This document shows, in pieces, positions 8,034 to 17,193 of a stretch of DNA of 43,755 nt. This DNA is from CAXBDP01 sp964598395. GTDB taxonomy: Bacteria; Bacteroidota; Bacteroidia; Cytophagales; Cyclobacteriaceae. The position numbers and the translations under genes were made by a program. The stretch covers positions 1 through 43,755 of the forward strand of contig CAZRBW010000021.1 of assembly GCA_964598395.1 (NCBI GenBank), given 5' to 3'. Each line of letters begins with the position of its first letter. The first letter of the stretch is position 1. Below the pieces are notes generated by a model that saw only the letters and a list, made by a program, of their open reading frames with translations, had not been told where the DNA came from and did not search any database.

Positions 8034-8591
8034 TTAATTTTTAACACAGCGGACAGAAAGCCCTCTACCCTTCTCATAATAATATCTATAAACACTTCCT
8101 ATACTATAACTCAAAGATCTGAACCAAGCAGTACTTTCATCGTTCTCGGTAGCACACCACCAATAGCCATAATAGCCAAAATTGAAAAAGCTACCATTGT
8201 CGAAGCGATTGCCACCTGGAAGGCCAGAAAAACCACTTTCATTAGACCCATTGCCATCGGCAACCCATTCAGTTTTACTTTTCAGCTTGGTTAATCCGTC
8301 ATCGCCGAGGAAATCTGCCAATTGGTTCCATTCTAGATCAGATGGAATATGCCATCCTTCTGGAGCTATCCCACGTGGATCATTTACAGCATGCCAATTA
8401 TATAATTTACCATACTTTGCTTCAGTAGCAGGATCGTTACGGTAATATGACCAAGCAGGTATTCCCTTTTCGCCAGCTTCTTTCCACTCTTCATCTGTTT
8501 TGGCTTCTAGGATGGCGTCCCCATTCTGAAATTTGTCCACACTCAGATTCCTATCCATCCACACTTGATTTCCAATTTTGACTTCTTTCAT
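8034..8591 (-). CDS. FISUMP-domain protein (Fibrobacter succinogenes major paralogous domain)
   Basis: The 185-residue protein is a single domain of the FISUMP type common in Bacteroidota and Fibrobacter. It opens with VKIGNQVWMDRNL, then GKLYNWHAV (61-69), WHIPSDLEWNQL (81-92), SGFSGLPGGNR (118-128), WWCATE and finally GLSVRCVKN. Most family members are exported. This one starts directly with the domain and has no signal peptide, so it may be cytoplasmic or have lost its leader. The function of the domain is unknown. A base-paired leader lies just upstream of the start (8611-8701). Confidence 0.82.
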   Translation of the reverse strand: MKEVKIGNQVWMDRNLSVDKFQNGDAILEAKTDEEWKEAGEKGIPAWSYYRNDPATEAKYGKLYNWHAVNDPRGIAPEGWHIPSDLEWNQLADFLGDDGLTKLKSKTEWVADGNGSNESGFSGLPGGNRFDNGSFFNFGYYGYWWCATENDESTAWFRSLSYSIGSVYRYYYEKGRGLSVRCVKN

Positions 8592-8610
8592 TTAACTAAA
8601 ATTATGCTTC

Positions 8611-8701
8611 CCCTACTCTGATTTAAGGCTTTTCGGACTCGCCTGTCAAGAATAAAATTGAATTAATCACTTAAATCAAACCAATAATCGATAGAGTAGG
8701 G
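8611..8701 (-). promoter_or_regulatory. Potential structured leader upstream of the FISUMP gene
   Basis: Two nested inverted repeats pair over this stretch: 8611-8619 with 8693-8701 (9 bp) and 8619-8627 with 8670-8678 (9 bp), with a 14-base bulge on one side. Read on the minus strand, the stem closes about 19 bases before the FISUMP start codon, so it could gate translation. A decayed mobile element is the alternative. Confidence 0.4.
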
Positions 8702-8716
8702 AATAAGATCCTCAGC
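8697..8716. repeat. Copy 2 of a short dispersed repeat
   Basis: This matches 32-50 with one single-base indel, sharing AAGATCCTCAGC and the preceding TAGGGAA. It overlaps the outer arm of the inverted repeat at 8611-8701, so the repeat and the stem may belong to one element. Confidence 0.45.
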
Positions 8717-8942
8717 AATCCATTATTAAACTGAAAGTCAATCTGATTCTTTCATTCTTGATGGTTAAAAATAGGCCAAGCTATTAATAAATCCAATTTG
8801 TTTTACAGCCTTTTCGCAATAGGGTATTTGTAATGCCTTATTTCTATAATTCTTAATAAAGCCTTAATAATGAATTCAAACTGTCTAATGGTAGATTTGC
8901 CATGAATACACTTTTCGCTCGTGAGTATTTTGAGCCAATGCC
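8717..8942. other. Intergenic remainder between the FISUMP and hydrolase genes
   Basis: I see no gene, RNA or clear promoter in this AT-rich stretch. Together with 8592-8716 it forms a 351-base gap between two minus-strand genes. Confidence 0.5.
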
Positions 8943-9794
8943 CTAATAAACCACCCGCAAATTTTCCAGTCGATCCATAGATTGCGGATCGTGGCTTGGT
9001 AGGTACACCATTGGGTATTTTACGGCCAATATTTTCAAACTTTGTATCGTTTCCTTTGCCAAATCCTTCTTTTGGCTAATGCCAGACACTTCTTCATCTA
9101 TAAGTTGCTCTTGATTGAATGTAGCATCTCCTGCAATCAAAATATTCGCTTCGTTGTTTCGGATCAATACCGACTGATGACCGGCGCTATGTCCTGGAGT
9201 GTTAATTAGGGCGATTTTACCATCTTCTGTAAGCAGTTGACTGGTGAATTGCGGAATTTCCGCATTGTTCTCCCATTGGCTATATGCCCATTTTATTTCT
9301 TTTGGCAGACTTTTAGTCATTACACCTACTGCTTGCTTTTTTTCACTTTTTGCTAGCCGTATCGGTTTATTTGGAAACAATCCCAAATTGCCCACATGAT
9401 CCAAATGTAAGTGAGTTACAATTACCTCATCAATACTACGTGGAGAATGACCTATCGCTGCAAGTCCTTCTTCAAAAGAAAAATTAGCAACACCTAATAA
9501 CTTTACAATACGGCCATTTACCCAGCCATTAATTCCTCCATCTTGGTAATATGCAGCTTTTTCCATGTCTGGATGCATGCCAGCATCTACCAGAAATGTC
9601 TTATCTGGATGCTCAATCACCCAATAAATTATGGGTAGCCAATTAGTCCAACGCTTGTCAAAAATGGAAAGCCCTGACCCAAATGACTTTTCAAAATGCG
9701 CTTTCTTCAACTTCACATAGCCATTCACAATGCCATGGACAGTGATATCTCCAATTCGCTTGGATATGGTCAGTTTAGAATCTGTAAAAAGCAC
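8943..9794 (-). CDS. Metallo-beta-lactamase-fold hydrolase, lactonase-like
   Basis: This 283-residue hydrolase has the dinuclear zinc motif HLHLDH (128-133), then TPGHSAGH near residue 200, the bridging Asp in AGDATF, and a final metal His in PSHDP. The layout is that of N-acyl homoserine lactonases (AttM/AiiA-like), but many paralogs act on other esters or lactones, so the substrate is open. There is no signal peptide, so it is cytoplasmic. It is flanked by an inverted repeat and the AsmA-like gene and shares no obvious operon. Confidence 0.85.
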   Translation of the reverse strand: MLFTDSKLTISKRIGDITVHGIVNGYVKLKKAHFEKSFGSGLSIFDKRWTNWLPIIYWVIEHPDKTFLVDAGMHPDMEKAAYYQDGGINGWVNGRIVKLLGVANFSFEEGLAAIGHSPRSIDEVIVTHLHLDHVGNLGLFPNKPIRLAKSEKKQAVGVMTKSLPKEIKWAYSQWENNAEIPQFTSQLLTEDGKIALINTPGHSAGHQSVLIRNNEANILIAGDATFNQEQLIDEEVSGISQKKDLAKETIQSLKILAVKYPMVYLPSHDPQSMDRLENLRVVY

Positions 9795-9909
9795 AATTTG
9801 AATGAATGGGTTAATATTGTCGCAATGTTACTAACCACCATTCATTTGTTAATATATACATAACATAAATTAGGCTGAAATGTACAATTCAGACATTACC
9901 ACTAATCAT

Positions 9910-9950
9910 ATTAGGTTGAAATGCAGGAGGGTGAATGTAGCCAACCTAAT
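9910..9950. terminator. Inverted repeat at the end of the AsmA-like gene
   Basis: Nine-base arms (9910-9918 and 9942-9950) pair perfectly around a 23-base loop. The right arm covers the TAG stop codon of the minus-strand AsmA-like gene (9946-9948). It may stop transcription or protect the 3' end, but no U-tract follows. A related direct repeat of about 13 bases lies just to its left (around 9869). Confidence 0.35.
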
Positions 9951-12900
9951 CATTATTCTTCAGGCCAAGCGAGGGTTTAATGCCGCTCAAGATACTTTTC
10001 CACCAATAGTTAAACATGGACTTTTCAGGATCTCTCTCAAATCGGATCTCTTGTTCCTTGGCTTTCCCAAGCCTTCTACTGCTGCGGTTTTTCAGTACAA
10101 ATGTGTTTGCCATAAATGATATAAATACTCGCTCCTGATCCATATCCTGTGTTTCGGCATTATAAATGGCTACTCTTAGATTGCGATAATCAAGTCTCAG
10201 TTCTCCAATCGCTCCTTCCTTATTCGCATCGAATAAAAAGTCCAATTGACGCAAATCTCCAGAACGAACTTCCACAAAGGTAACAGGCTTCAAAATATCG
10301 TTAAAAGCCACTAATGGCATGGAATTCACCCTCCCGCTCAAGCGAAATTGATGGTTGATGGTATCTGCTATTTGAGTGCTAAATTTCATTTGCATTTTCC
10401 CAATTCCCATCAAATCTGCCGAGGCTTGCAATTCGGTTAACAGCGTGTCTCCCGATATTGGCGATTGATTAGAAATATTTGAAATACTGGCATTTACGTT
10501 CTCGAATCGCAACACGCCTGGCACTACTCCATCTTTGGCTAATTCGCTGTAGCTGATAGAGCCATTATGTAAGAAAAGCTCATTTATTATTATGGTATTT
10601 TCCATGTTCATCAGCGCCCTCATAGGAACTACTGGAATGCGCGCTTTCCGCTCTTGGTAATTTCGATCACGAAAATCATCCATCACTATATCATAAACAT
10701 GCACTTTATCAGCTACTAAATTTTTGCTGTCAAGAAAAGCCTTCACATCAATTCCCTCAAAATTGATCTTTCCTGTATTCACATTTATATAATCTGTAGA
10801 GTAGCCTAACTTTTTCATATACGAGTCGATATCCAACGTTGGAGCAAATGAAAATGAATCAACCGTCATTGAATTATTCTCTGTATCAAAACTGATTGGG
10901 CCAGTGCTGATTCGGTGTAAACTATCAGGCAAATCGAAAGAAACGCCTTCTAGTGAAAGCTTTAATTCTTGTCCGTAAACATTGCTAGCATGCTGATTGT
11001 CGAGAAGGAAACCGCGTGTTTGTCCTTGCAAGCCTGCAATAGTCAAAGTATCCCATGTGCTATTGGAAACATTGATCGTATGCAACTTACCCTCCACCAA
11101 ATTAACCATTTGCAGATCAATGGCATTGAGTCCAGCAGGGATTTTCAATTCCATTTCCTTATCAGATTGGTTGGGAATAACCCAAGCTTCAGGTTTGTAG
11201 AATTCCACTAGCCCCGCGCGCATTTCCTTTTTGGTATATAGCACCACTGGATCAAAATCTCCCAAGATTAATCCTTCTAATTGTAGTTGTAGATCAGGTT
11301 TACTTATCGAATCGAGAGGTGTGTACTTTAAATTTCTTGCTTCGAGTCTATTGCCCGTTTTACGGTAGTTTAGTAACTCCATCGTTAAATGATGATTGCT
11401 AGAATCGCCACCATAAAAAGTTAAATCTCTTAGCTGTGTGAACAAGGTATTTTGGATGACCTTGAGGGTGTAATCACGCTCATCGCCTAGCACATTTACC
11501 GTGTCGCCAACCCATTCGAATTTGGTGCTGAGCAATGGCAACACATCCTCTCCCTTTTGCTGCAACAATCTAAATTGGCCATTCTGCACTAATCCTCCAT
11601 TTACTTGCATGGTAGGCCCAAGTACACTCGCTACTACAGAGTCTAAAGTGGTTTCGCGGTCAGCTTCGGACAGCACGATTTCGACATTTGGGTTGTACAA
11701 ACTAAGAGGCCCTGTAGCAGAGATAAATAGTGTTTCTTTACTTGGAGAATAATTGTCTAAAATAAGCGAATCGGCACTTACCTGTAAGGTAGTTCTATTC
11801 TTTACACTACCTGAGGGATCGATAATTAACCCGACCACTTTGAGCTTACCACTAAGCCAATCAAAATCCACCATTTGGGCATTTACTTTATGCAAATTAT
11901 CTGGGAGCGTCAGATCAAAATCCTTAAGTGTAAATGTGGTATTTGCTGCATCAAATTCAGCATGAGGGCTCGCAACAGGAGCAAACGATAACTCAAAAAT
12001 GGAAGCGTCAATCTTAGTATTCACTGCCCAGTTGAGCTCCTTAGCTTGGGAAAGAGTGGAATTCCATTGGCCATTGGAGATAGCTACTTCACCAATAAAC
12101 AATCGGTTGATATACTGCTCGATGATTTCTTCCAAACCTTCCAAACTAGATATTGGATTGCTATCTCTTGCTGGACTGGCGCCGTTGGCTCGAACGATTG
12201 TTTCTGTGTCGAATACCGGATTTGTCGCCTCTACCAACCTGATAGATACGTTTTCCTTGTAGAAAGCATCCTTGATACTTGCCCCAGCTAATTGCAACTG
12301 AGGGATGCTAATGTCAAAATACGTTGTGGTATTACGGTTGCTTTGCCTTGATCGACTTATTGGCGATAAACGTACATTTTGGATGGAAATGGTAGAGTCA
12401 ACCGTATTCAGCGACAATCCAGAGGCTCTCAGTTGATGAACGCCATCAGCCAATTTCAGTTGATAATTCTTTATTTCCATAGACAAATCTCTCGCATAAA
12501 AAAGTTTATCCATTGTACGCTGAGAGGTGGCAGAATCAATCTCAAAGCCGTATAAATTGAAGGCAATATTTCCAATAGAAAGCGTATCTCTACCGACATC
12601 CTTTTGATTGGTAACTACCAAGCGTCCCTCATTAATATTGAGTTCTTCAATCCTTACAAACTGGAAAAACTCAGATACAAGACTATATAAATCAATATCT
12701 TGAGAGGGTTGCTCTTCTTCCTTGTCCAATTGGGTGAAGTTTAGAAAAATCCTCGGCTTGTTAATTAATAACTTTTGAGATTCAAAAAATTTCCCGTGGT
12801 ACATTTCGTCAAGTCTCGCGCCTGACAAATCGAGCTCGGGCACGTATATTTTGAAAAATGGTGATCCTTGCGCCATCAATTGTGCATCGGATATATCATT

Positions 12901-14142
12901 TGGCTTGATTTCGATATTGGTGCCGCGAAAAATATTATCGCGGGAGGATAAGATCAGCTCTGATGAAGTCAAAACATGAATGCTATCATTAAGCTCCAAG
13001 GAAAGTCCCTCCATACTACCTTCAATACTCTGCGATAAGGCAATTCGAAGTGGATCTAGGTAAGAAATCGAATCAATTAAGAAATCATTGAGTTCGATAT
13101 TTACTCTGCTCGCATTGATTCTACCGTCAGCTTCACTCCAGTACCTAGCAATTTTAAGATTTCCCTCAACTATTTGTAGCCATCCTATTTCTAATGAGCT
13201 GAATAAGCCATTGATCAGGTCGTATGGATTTGGATTTTCTATTTCTTTATTGACCACCGAGAATGACAAATCACTCACAAGTCTGAGTGTGGGATCCTGT
13301 ATTACGAGTGTATCGATTTTCAATTCATTTTGCTCAAAGTTGGCCATGATATCGCTTCGTAGCCTAATTTCAGGGAAGTGAAAATCGAAAAGTAATTTAT
13401 CCACCCGCCTTAGACTATCTATGGCTATTAGGGAAACGTTACTAGCTTTTACTTCACCAAATAAAGTATTAATTTCTGCTCTACCGGCTTTTAAAACATG
13501 AAGATTATCTGGAAGCATCAATTCATAATCTTTCACTACCAAGGCAAAATCATCTAATGAAACACTCAGCTCACCAAGATCGCTTCTTTGCAGTTGGAGC
13601 TGCCAAAGTTTCAAATCCATCATTGAATTTTGCAGGAAATATCCTTGATCGTTTTGGCCAGTTATATTGAGATCGATATTTTCAACTTCTACATAATTAA
13701 TTTTTCCTCTTTTGAAGAGATTGCCCAAGGCTTGCGGAATATTTTTAGGAGCTCCTTGTTCAGTAGTTTTCCAATTGATTTTAAAAGAAGGATCCTTTAT
13801 GATTATTCTATCGATTTCTAACTCCCTTGTTCTTAAAAATTTCCAAAGTGAGATATCTTCTACAAATAGTGATTTGATTACCCAAGGCTCCGGTTGAGCA
13901 TCGTCTTCTGTTTGGTAAAAACTGATGTTTTCTAGTGTAAGATTATTGCTGATAAGTTGTATTTTGGCTTTTCCTAGGCTGAATTCTACTTTCGGACCAA
14001 GTTCGGCTTGTAGCCAACGTTCTATCATACGCGTGAGTACCCCGCCAGGCGACCACCATAAGTAAATTATGAGAATCAACATCAGCAGAAAGAGGCTGGA
14101 CGTACCTATAACCAGATTTTTGTTTTTTCTTTTTTTGCTCAC
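9946..14142 (-). CDS. Very large AsmA-like inner-membrane-anchored protein
   Basis: This 1398-residue protein has one N-terminal membrane anchor (about 10-30) and a long beta-rich periplasmic region. Family resemblance is to the AsmA/DUF748-like proteins of the TamB/YhdP type, which form hydrophobic grooves bridging inner and outer membrane for phospholipid transport. The first segment after the anchor (GPKVEFSLGKAKIQLI) is typical, and similar repeats around LPDNLH recur at least four times across the protein. A C-terminal AsmA-like part runs from about 1150. The start is GTG, because an in-frame stop lies just upstream. It is 54 bases downstream of the response regulator and may be co-transcribed. 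A role in lipid trafficking is inference from the family. Confidence 0.72.
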   Translation of the reverse strand: MSKKRKNKNLVIGTSSLFLLMLILIIYLWWSPGGVLTRMIERWLQAELGPKVEFSLGKAKIQLISNNLTLENISFYQTEDDAQPEPWVIKSLFVEDISLWKFLRTRELEIDRIIIKDPSFKINWKTTEQGAPKNIPQALGNLFKRGKINYVEVENIDLNITGQNDQGYFLQNSMMDLKLWQLQLQRSDLGELSVSLDDFALVVKDYELMLPDNLHVLKAGRAEINTLFGEVKASNVSLIAIDSLRRVDKLLFDFHFPEIRLRSDIMANFEQNELKIDTLVIQDPTLRLVSDLSFSVVNKEIENPNPYDLINGLFSSLEIGWLQIVEGNLKIARYWSEADGRINASRVNIELNDFLIDSISYLDPLRIALSQSIEGSMEGLSLELNDSIHVLTSSELILSSRDNIFRGTNIEIKPNDISDAQLMAQGSPFFKIYVPELDLSGARLDEMYHGKFFESQKLLINKPRIFLNFTQLDKEEEQPSQDIDLYSLVSEFFQFVRIEELNINEGRLVVTNQKDVGRDTLSIGNIAFNLYGFEIDSATSQRTMDKLFYARDLSMEIKNYQLKLADGVHQLRASGLSLNTVDSTISIQNVRLSPISRSRQSNRNTTTYFDISIPQLQLAGASIKDAFYKENVSIRLVEATNPVFDTETIVRANGASPARDSNPISSLEGLEEIIEQYINRLFIGEVAISNGQWNSTLSQAKELNWAVNTKIDASIFELSFAPVASPHAEFDAANTTFTLKDFDLTLPDNLHKVNAQMVDFDWLSGKLKVVGLIIDPSGSVKNRTTLQVSADSLILDNYSPSKETLFISATGPLSLYNPNVEIVLSEADRETTLDSVVASVLGPTMQVNGGLVQNGQFRLLQQKGEDVLPLLSTKFEWVGDTVNVLGDERDYTLKVIQNTLFTQLRDLTFYGGDSSNHHLTMELLNYRKTGNRLEARNLKYTPLDSISKPDLQLQLEGLILGDFDPVVLYTKKEMRAGLVEFYKPEAWVIPNQSDKEMELKIPAGLNAIDLQMVNLVEGKLHTINVSNSTWDTLTIAGLQGQTRGFLLDNQHASNVYGQELKLSLEGVSFDLPDSLHRISTGPISFDTENNSMTVDSFSFAPTLDIDSYMKKLGYSTDYINVNTGKINFEGIDVKAFLDSKNLVADKVHVYDIVMDDFRDRNYQERKARIPVVPMRALMNMENTIIINELFLHNGSISYSELAKDGVVPGVLRFENVNASISNISNQSPISGDTLLTELQASADLMGIGKMQMKFSTQIADTINHQFRLSGRVNSMPLVAFNDILKPVTFVEVRSGDLRQLDFLFDANKEGAIGELRLDYRNLRVAIYNAETQDMDQERVFISFMANTFVLKNRSSRRLGKAKEQEIRFERDPEKSMFNYWWKSILSGIKPSLGLKNND

Positions 14143-14196
14143 AATCTCTTTTTACAATAGCTAAGTTAAGCAATCGCCGTAGAACTTAAGCAAAAG

Positions 14197-14592
14197 CTAT
14201 GCTTGGTTTAAAAAAAGGAAGCGTTTTAAATCTTCAATATGTACAGGCTTGGAAATGTAGTCATTTACTTCCCTGTAGCTTAACGCCTTGGCCTTATCTG
14301 AGGGTTCTACTGAAGACGAAAGGATAGCAATGGTAAGGTCATCAGGTAGTTTTTCGAGGTATGGGTTTATTTCGTCTAAAAAGTCCCAACCATTCATAAT
14401 CGGCATATTGATATCTAACAGTATGAGCGATGGAAGCTTACCATTGGCCTCTCTACTCTTTATTGTATCTAATCCTGCTTTTCCATTTGGGAAACTCTCA
14501 ATCATATCATTTTCGAGACCCAATTTGTTCAGCATTTTCTTGCAAATGAAAACATAAAGATCATCATCGTCGATTATCCAAACTCTTTTCAT
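14197..14592 (-). CDS. Single-domain response regulator (CheY-like)
   Basis: This is a stand-alone receiver domain of 131 residues from the chosen start. The acidic pocket is D8-D10 (IIDDDD), the phosphoacceptor is D60 (LILLDINMP), and the conserved Ser/Thr and Lys are near 92 (ILSSS) and at K115 (SKPV). There is no output domain. An ATG 42 bases further upstream is in frame, but this start leaves one base after the stop of the histidine-kinase remnant and gives the standard N-terminus. With the kinase in ruins, its phosphodonor must now be another kinase. Confidence 0.9.
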   Translation of the reverse strand: MKRVWIIDDDDLYVFICKKMLNKLGLENDMIESFPNGKAGLDTIKSREANGKLPSLILLDINMPIMNGWDFLDEINPYLEKLPDDLTIAILSSSVEPSDKAKALSYREVNDYISKPVHIEDLKRFLFLNQA

Positions 14593-14593
14593 T

Positions 14594-14764
14594 TTATTTC
14601 CTTTTGAGATAAGCTTTAAACAAAGAATCAACACCTACTTGGCTCTTGATCAATAGATCTCCGCCCATGGCTTTTAGTTGATTTTTTATCAAATATAAAC
14701 CTATTCCCTTTCCATCGGATACGATTTCATGAAATCTTTGGTAAAGACCGAAAATTCTGTAAAC
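14594..14764 (-). pseudogene. C-terminal remnant of a histidine kinase
   Basis: The minus strand encodes 56 residues of a HATPase_c end: IFGLYQRFHE, the G2 box DGKGIGLYLIKNQ, then GGDLLIKSQVG and an ending in LFKAYLKRK. A stop codon (14765-14767) lies three codons before this, and no start is in frame, so the sensor, dimerisation region and most of the ATP-binding site are gone. The fragment's stop is one base from the start codon of the response regulator, as in an intact kinase-regulator operon. Confidence 0.75.
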
Positions 14765-14767
14765 TTA

Positions 14768-14960
14768 TTTAGCTACTATAAAGCCCTGAGTTGTCCATTT
14801 TATTTAATAGCCCTGCATGTTCAACTTGACTTGTTTAGCAAGGAGTTGAAAATAGCGGGAGGTTGGATGCTTTTTAGCCATTAATTATCTTTTCTATTGA
14901 ATTCACCTGAATATACATTTAAAGCAATATTTTCTTAGCCAATCATATTGATACTGAAAT
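14768..14960. other. Decayed intergenic sequence with one GCGGGAGG copy
   Basis: This stretch lies where the lost part of the histidine kinase would have been, but I cannot recognise kinase sequence in any frame. It carries the octamer at 14855-14862 and otherwise shows nothing. Confidence 0.5.
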
Positions 14961-16298
14961 TTATAATAGCTCATTTGCCAAATTAGCCAATTCTGATCTT
15001 TCGCCTTTTTCTAAAGTAATGTGAGCATACAAAGGATGATCCTTGATTCTATCAATCAGATATGATAATCCATTACTTTGGGAGTCAAGATAGGGTGTGT
15101 CAATTTGGTAAATATCTCCTGTAAAAATAATCTTAGTATTTTCACCAGCACGAGTTATTATGGTCTTCACTTCGTGTGGCGTTAGGTTTTGTGCCTCATC
15201 TACAATAAAAAATATATTAGACAAACTCCTGCCACGAATATAGGCCAATGGCTGTATCATTAATTTCTCTTGATTTACCATGTCAGTAATCCGCGAAAAA
15301 TCCTTATCCACTTCCTTGAATTGATGCTGGATAAATTTCAGATTGTCCCAAAGTGGCTCCATGTAGGGGTTCAGTTTGGATTTGATATCGCCAGGCAAAT
15401 AGCCAATATCCTTATTGCTCAATGGCACAATCGGTCTTGCCAAATAAATTTGTTTGAAATCACGTCTTTGCTCAAGTGCACCTGCTAAGGCGAGCAAGGT
15501 TTTGCCAGTGCCAGCTACTCCTTGTATGGTTACCAATCGCACATCTGGATTCATGATGGCATGTATGGCAAATGTTTGCTCGGCATTGCGTGGTCTCACA
15601 CCATACACGGAAACTTTGTCCACTTTCTCCATTCGCTTTTCTATCGGATTGTAAACCGACAAAGCCGAGTTGGTTTCACTCTTCAATATGTAATATCCAT
15701 TTTGTACAGGCTTGCTTTTTTTCATGGCTTCGCGCACAGTACATGAGCCCGTTTGGTATAGCTTGTCTATCACCTCTGGCTCGATATCCTCCCGCACCGA
15801 CCTACCTGTGTAAAGCTCATTTACGTTTTTGATCTTGCCAGTTTCGTAATCCTCGGCATGCAGATCTAGGGATTTGGCCTTTAAGCGTAAATTGATATCC
15901 TTGCTCACCAAAATCACTTTACGGCCTGTTTCCTCGTGCTTTACGCGCAGTGCTGCATTCAATATGCGATGATCGTTTTTAGCATCGCCAAATATTTTCA
16001 TGGCATCATTTGGCGCATCTTCATTCATTATCACCTTGAAGTTGCCCCGCGTTTTGCCATTTAGCGGATTCCAATTGTGAAGCATATTGCTCTTAGAGAG
16101 TTTGTCTAGCAGACGAATAAACTCTCTTGCTTCAAAATTTTTGGTGTCATTTCCTTTTTTGAACTGATCCAACTCCTCCAGAACGGTGATGGGAATGACC
16201 ACATCGTGTTCTGCAAAGTTCATAATAGAATCGTGGGAATAAAGGATAACAGAGGTGTCGAGGACGAAAATTTTCTTTTCTTTTTGTGCCTTAGCCAT
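14961..16298 (-). CDS. PhoH-family ATPase with N-terminal PIN domain (YlaK-like)
   Basis: The 445-residue protein joins a PIN RNase-like domain (1-150; D14 in VLDTSV, and acidic residues around 41-43 and 109) to a PhoH ATPase. The Walker A motif is GVAGTGKT (260-267) and the Walker B motif FFIVDEAQNL lies about 100 residues later, followed by FTGD. PIN-PhoH proteins are thought to be RNA helicase/nucleases. The gene stands alone. The 177-base upstream region to the AlbA_2 gene holds an octamer copy at 16445. Confidence 0.92.
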   Translation of the reverse strand: MAKAQKEKKIFVLDTSVILYSHDSIMNFAEHDVVIPITVLEELDQFKKGNDTKNFEAREFIRLLDKLSKSNMLHNWNPLNGKTRGNFKVIMNEDAPNDAMKIFGDAKNDHRILNAALRVKHEETGRKVILVSKDINLRLKAKSLDLHAEDYETGKIKNVNELYTGRSVREDIEPEVIDKLYQTGSCTVREAMKKSKPVQNGYYILKSETNSALSVYNPIEKRMEKVDKVSVYGVRPRNAEQTFAIHAIMNPDVRLVTIQGVAGTGKTLLALAGALEQRRDFKQIYLARPIVPLSNKDIGYLPGDIKSKLNPYMEPLWDNLKFIQHQFKEVDKDFSRITDMVNQEKLMIQPLAYIRGRSLSNIFFIVDEAQNLTPHEVKTIITRAGENTKIIFTGDIYQIDTPYLDSQSNGLSYLIDRIKDHPLYAHITLEKGERSELANLANELL

Positions 16299-16475
16299 AC
16301 GAGTAAAAGATCAAGATGCGAAATGCCAATAAGTTAGAAAATTAAACGGCATTTGCTTGTTCAGATACGACAAAAAAGAATAAGCAAGGGTAGAAAATAA
16401 ACTAAATGACTGATAGATAGGAGGAAAAAATACCATAATAAATGGCGGGAGGTCGAAAAAATCTTGGCTTTTTTT

Positions 16476-17114
16476 TCACCCCACAGCAAAATACCGATCA
16501 CCATCTTCTTTAGGTTCTATTCGGAGTACATTGGCTAGGACAAGCCGTACGAGGGTGTTTGAGGCTTTGAAGCGGTTGATACCGGCAATTTTCCGAAACT
16601 CTGCCAGCGTAATAAAGTCATGCTCGTTGAGGTATTGCATTAGCTTTTGCTCCTTCTCTCCATATTGGAATTTCCAGCCTTTATCAGGTTTGTTTTTGCG
16701 GATTATTTCAATCAATTCCTTACTCGCTTGGATGCTTCGGTCTTGTACTCGGAAATATACTTTTTTGTGCTTTTCCTCATCGAGCACATAGTAAGGCTTG
16801 CGCTGCCCACTAGGAATATGGTATATGGCCAAACCTTTCTTGGCATTGAGTAAAATAAGCTCGCTTGTAAAGTCTAGTTGCGGCCTAATATATTTTTGGA
16901 TGGCATTATCTAGCGTAAAAACTTCCTCATCAATAAAACGCTGTCCGCTAAGGGTGCCATCATCATCAGCACCTATTATCAAAGTGCCCCCTCGGCTATT
17001 TGCAAAAGCTACGATTTCCTTTACCACCTTTTCGGGATGGGCAATTTTCTTCTTGAACTCCATTGTCTGATGTTCGCCTTTTTCCACCAGTATTTTGAGT
17101 TCTTGTAAGGTCAT
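16476..17114 (-). CDS. AlbA_2 (Schlafen-type) domain protein with C-terminal winged helix
   Basis: The N-terminal part (residues 1-130 from this start) is an AlbA_2 domain: an EFKKKI segment, then KEIVAFANSRGGTLIIGADD and a GQRF segment, the usual signature. The C-terminal 60 residues look like a winged helix. Such proteins are described as regulators or RNA/DNA-binding factors, and Schlafen-like AlbA_2 domains also occur in phage-defence proteins. I chose the internal ATG at 17114 because the upstream 14 codons begin at a non-ATG start and lie outside the domain. It sits 79 bases downstream of the HNH gene on the same strand. Confidence 0.75.
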   Translation of the reverse strand: MTLQELKILVEKGEHQTMEFKKKIAHPEKVVKEIVAFANSRGGTLIIGADDDGTLSGQRFIDEEVFTLDNAIQKYIRPQLDFTSELILLNAKKGLAIYHIPSGQRKPYYVLDEEKHKKVYFRVQDRSIQASKELIEIIRKNKPDKGWKFQYGEKEQKLMQYLNEHDFITLAEFRKIAGINRFKASNTLVRLVLANVLRIEPKEDGDRYFAVG

Positions 17115-17193
17115 AATGTAGCGATTGAATTTGATGGGATTGACCAAAAATAGCAAACGCTAAAGAAAGTGAATTAGTTGGCTGGGAGAATAA

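Noticed and set aside
16321..16356. Short inverted repeat AAATGCC / GGCATTT upstream of phoH
   Set aside because: The arms are only seven bases with a long loop, with no T-tract or conserved context.
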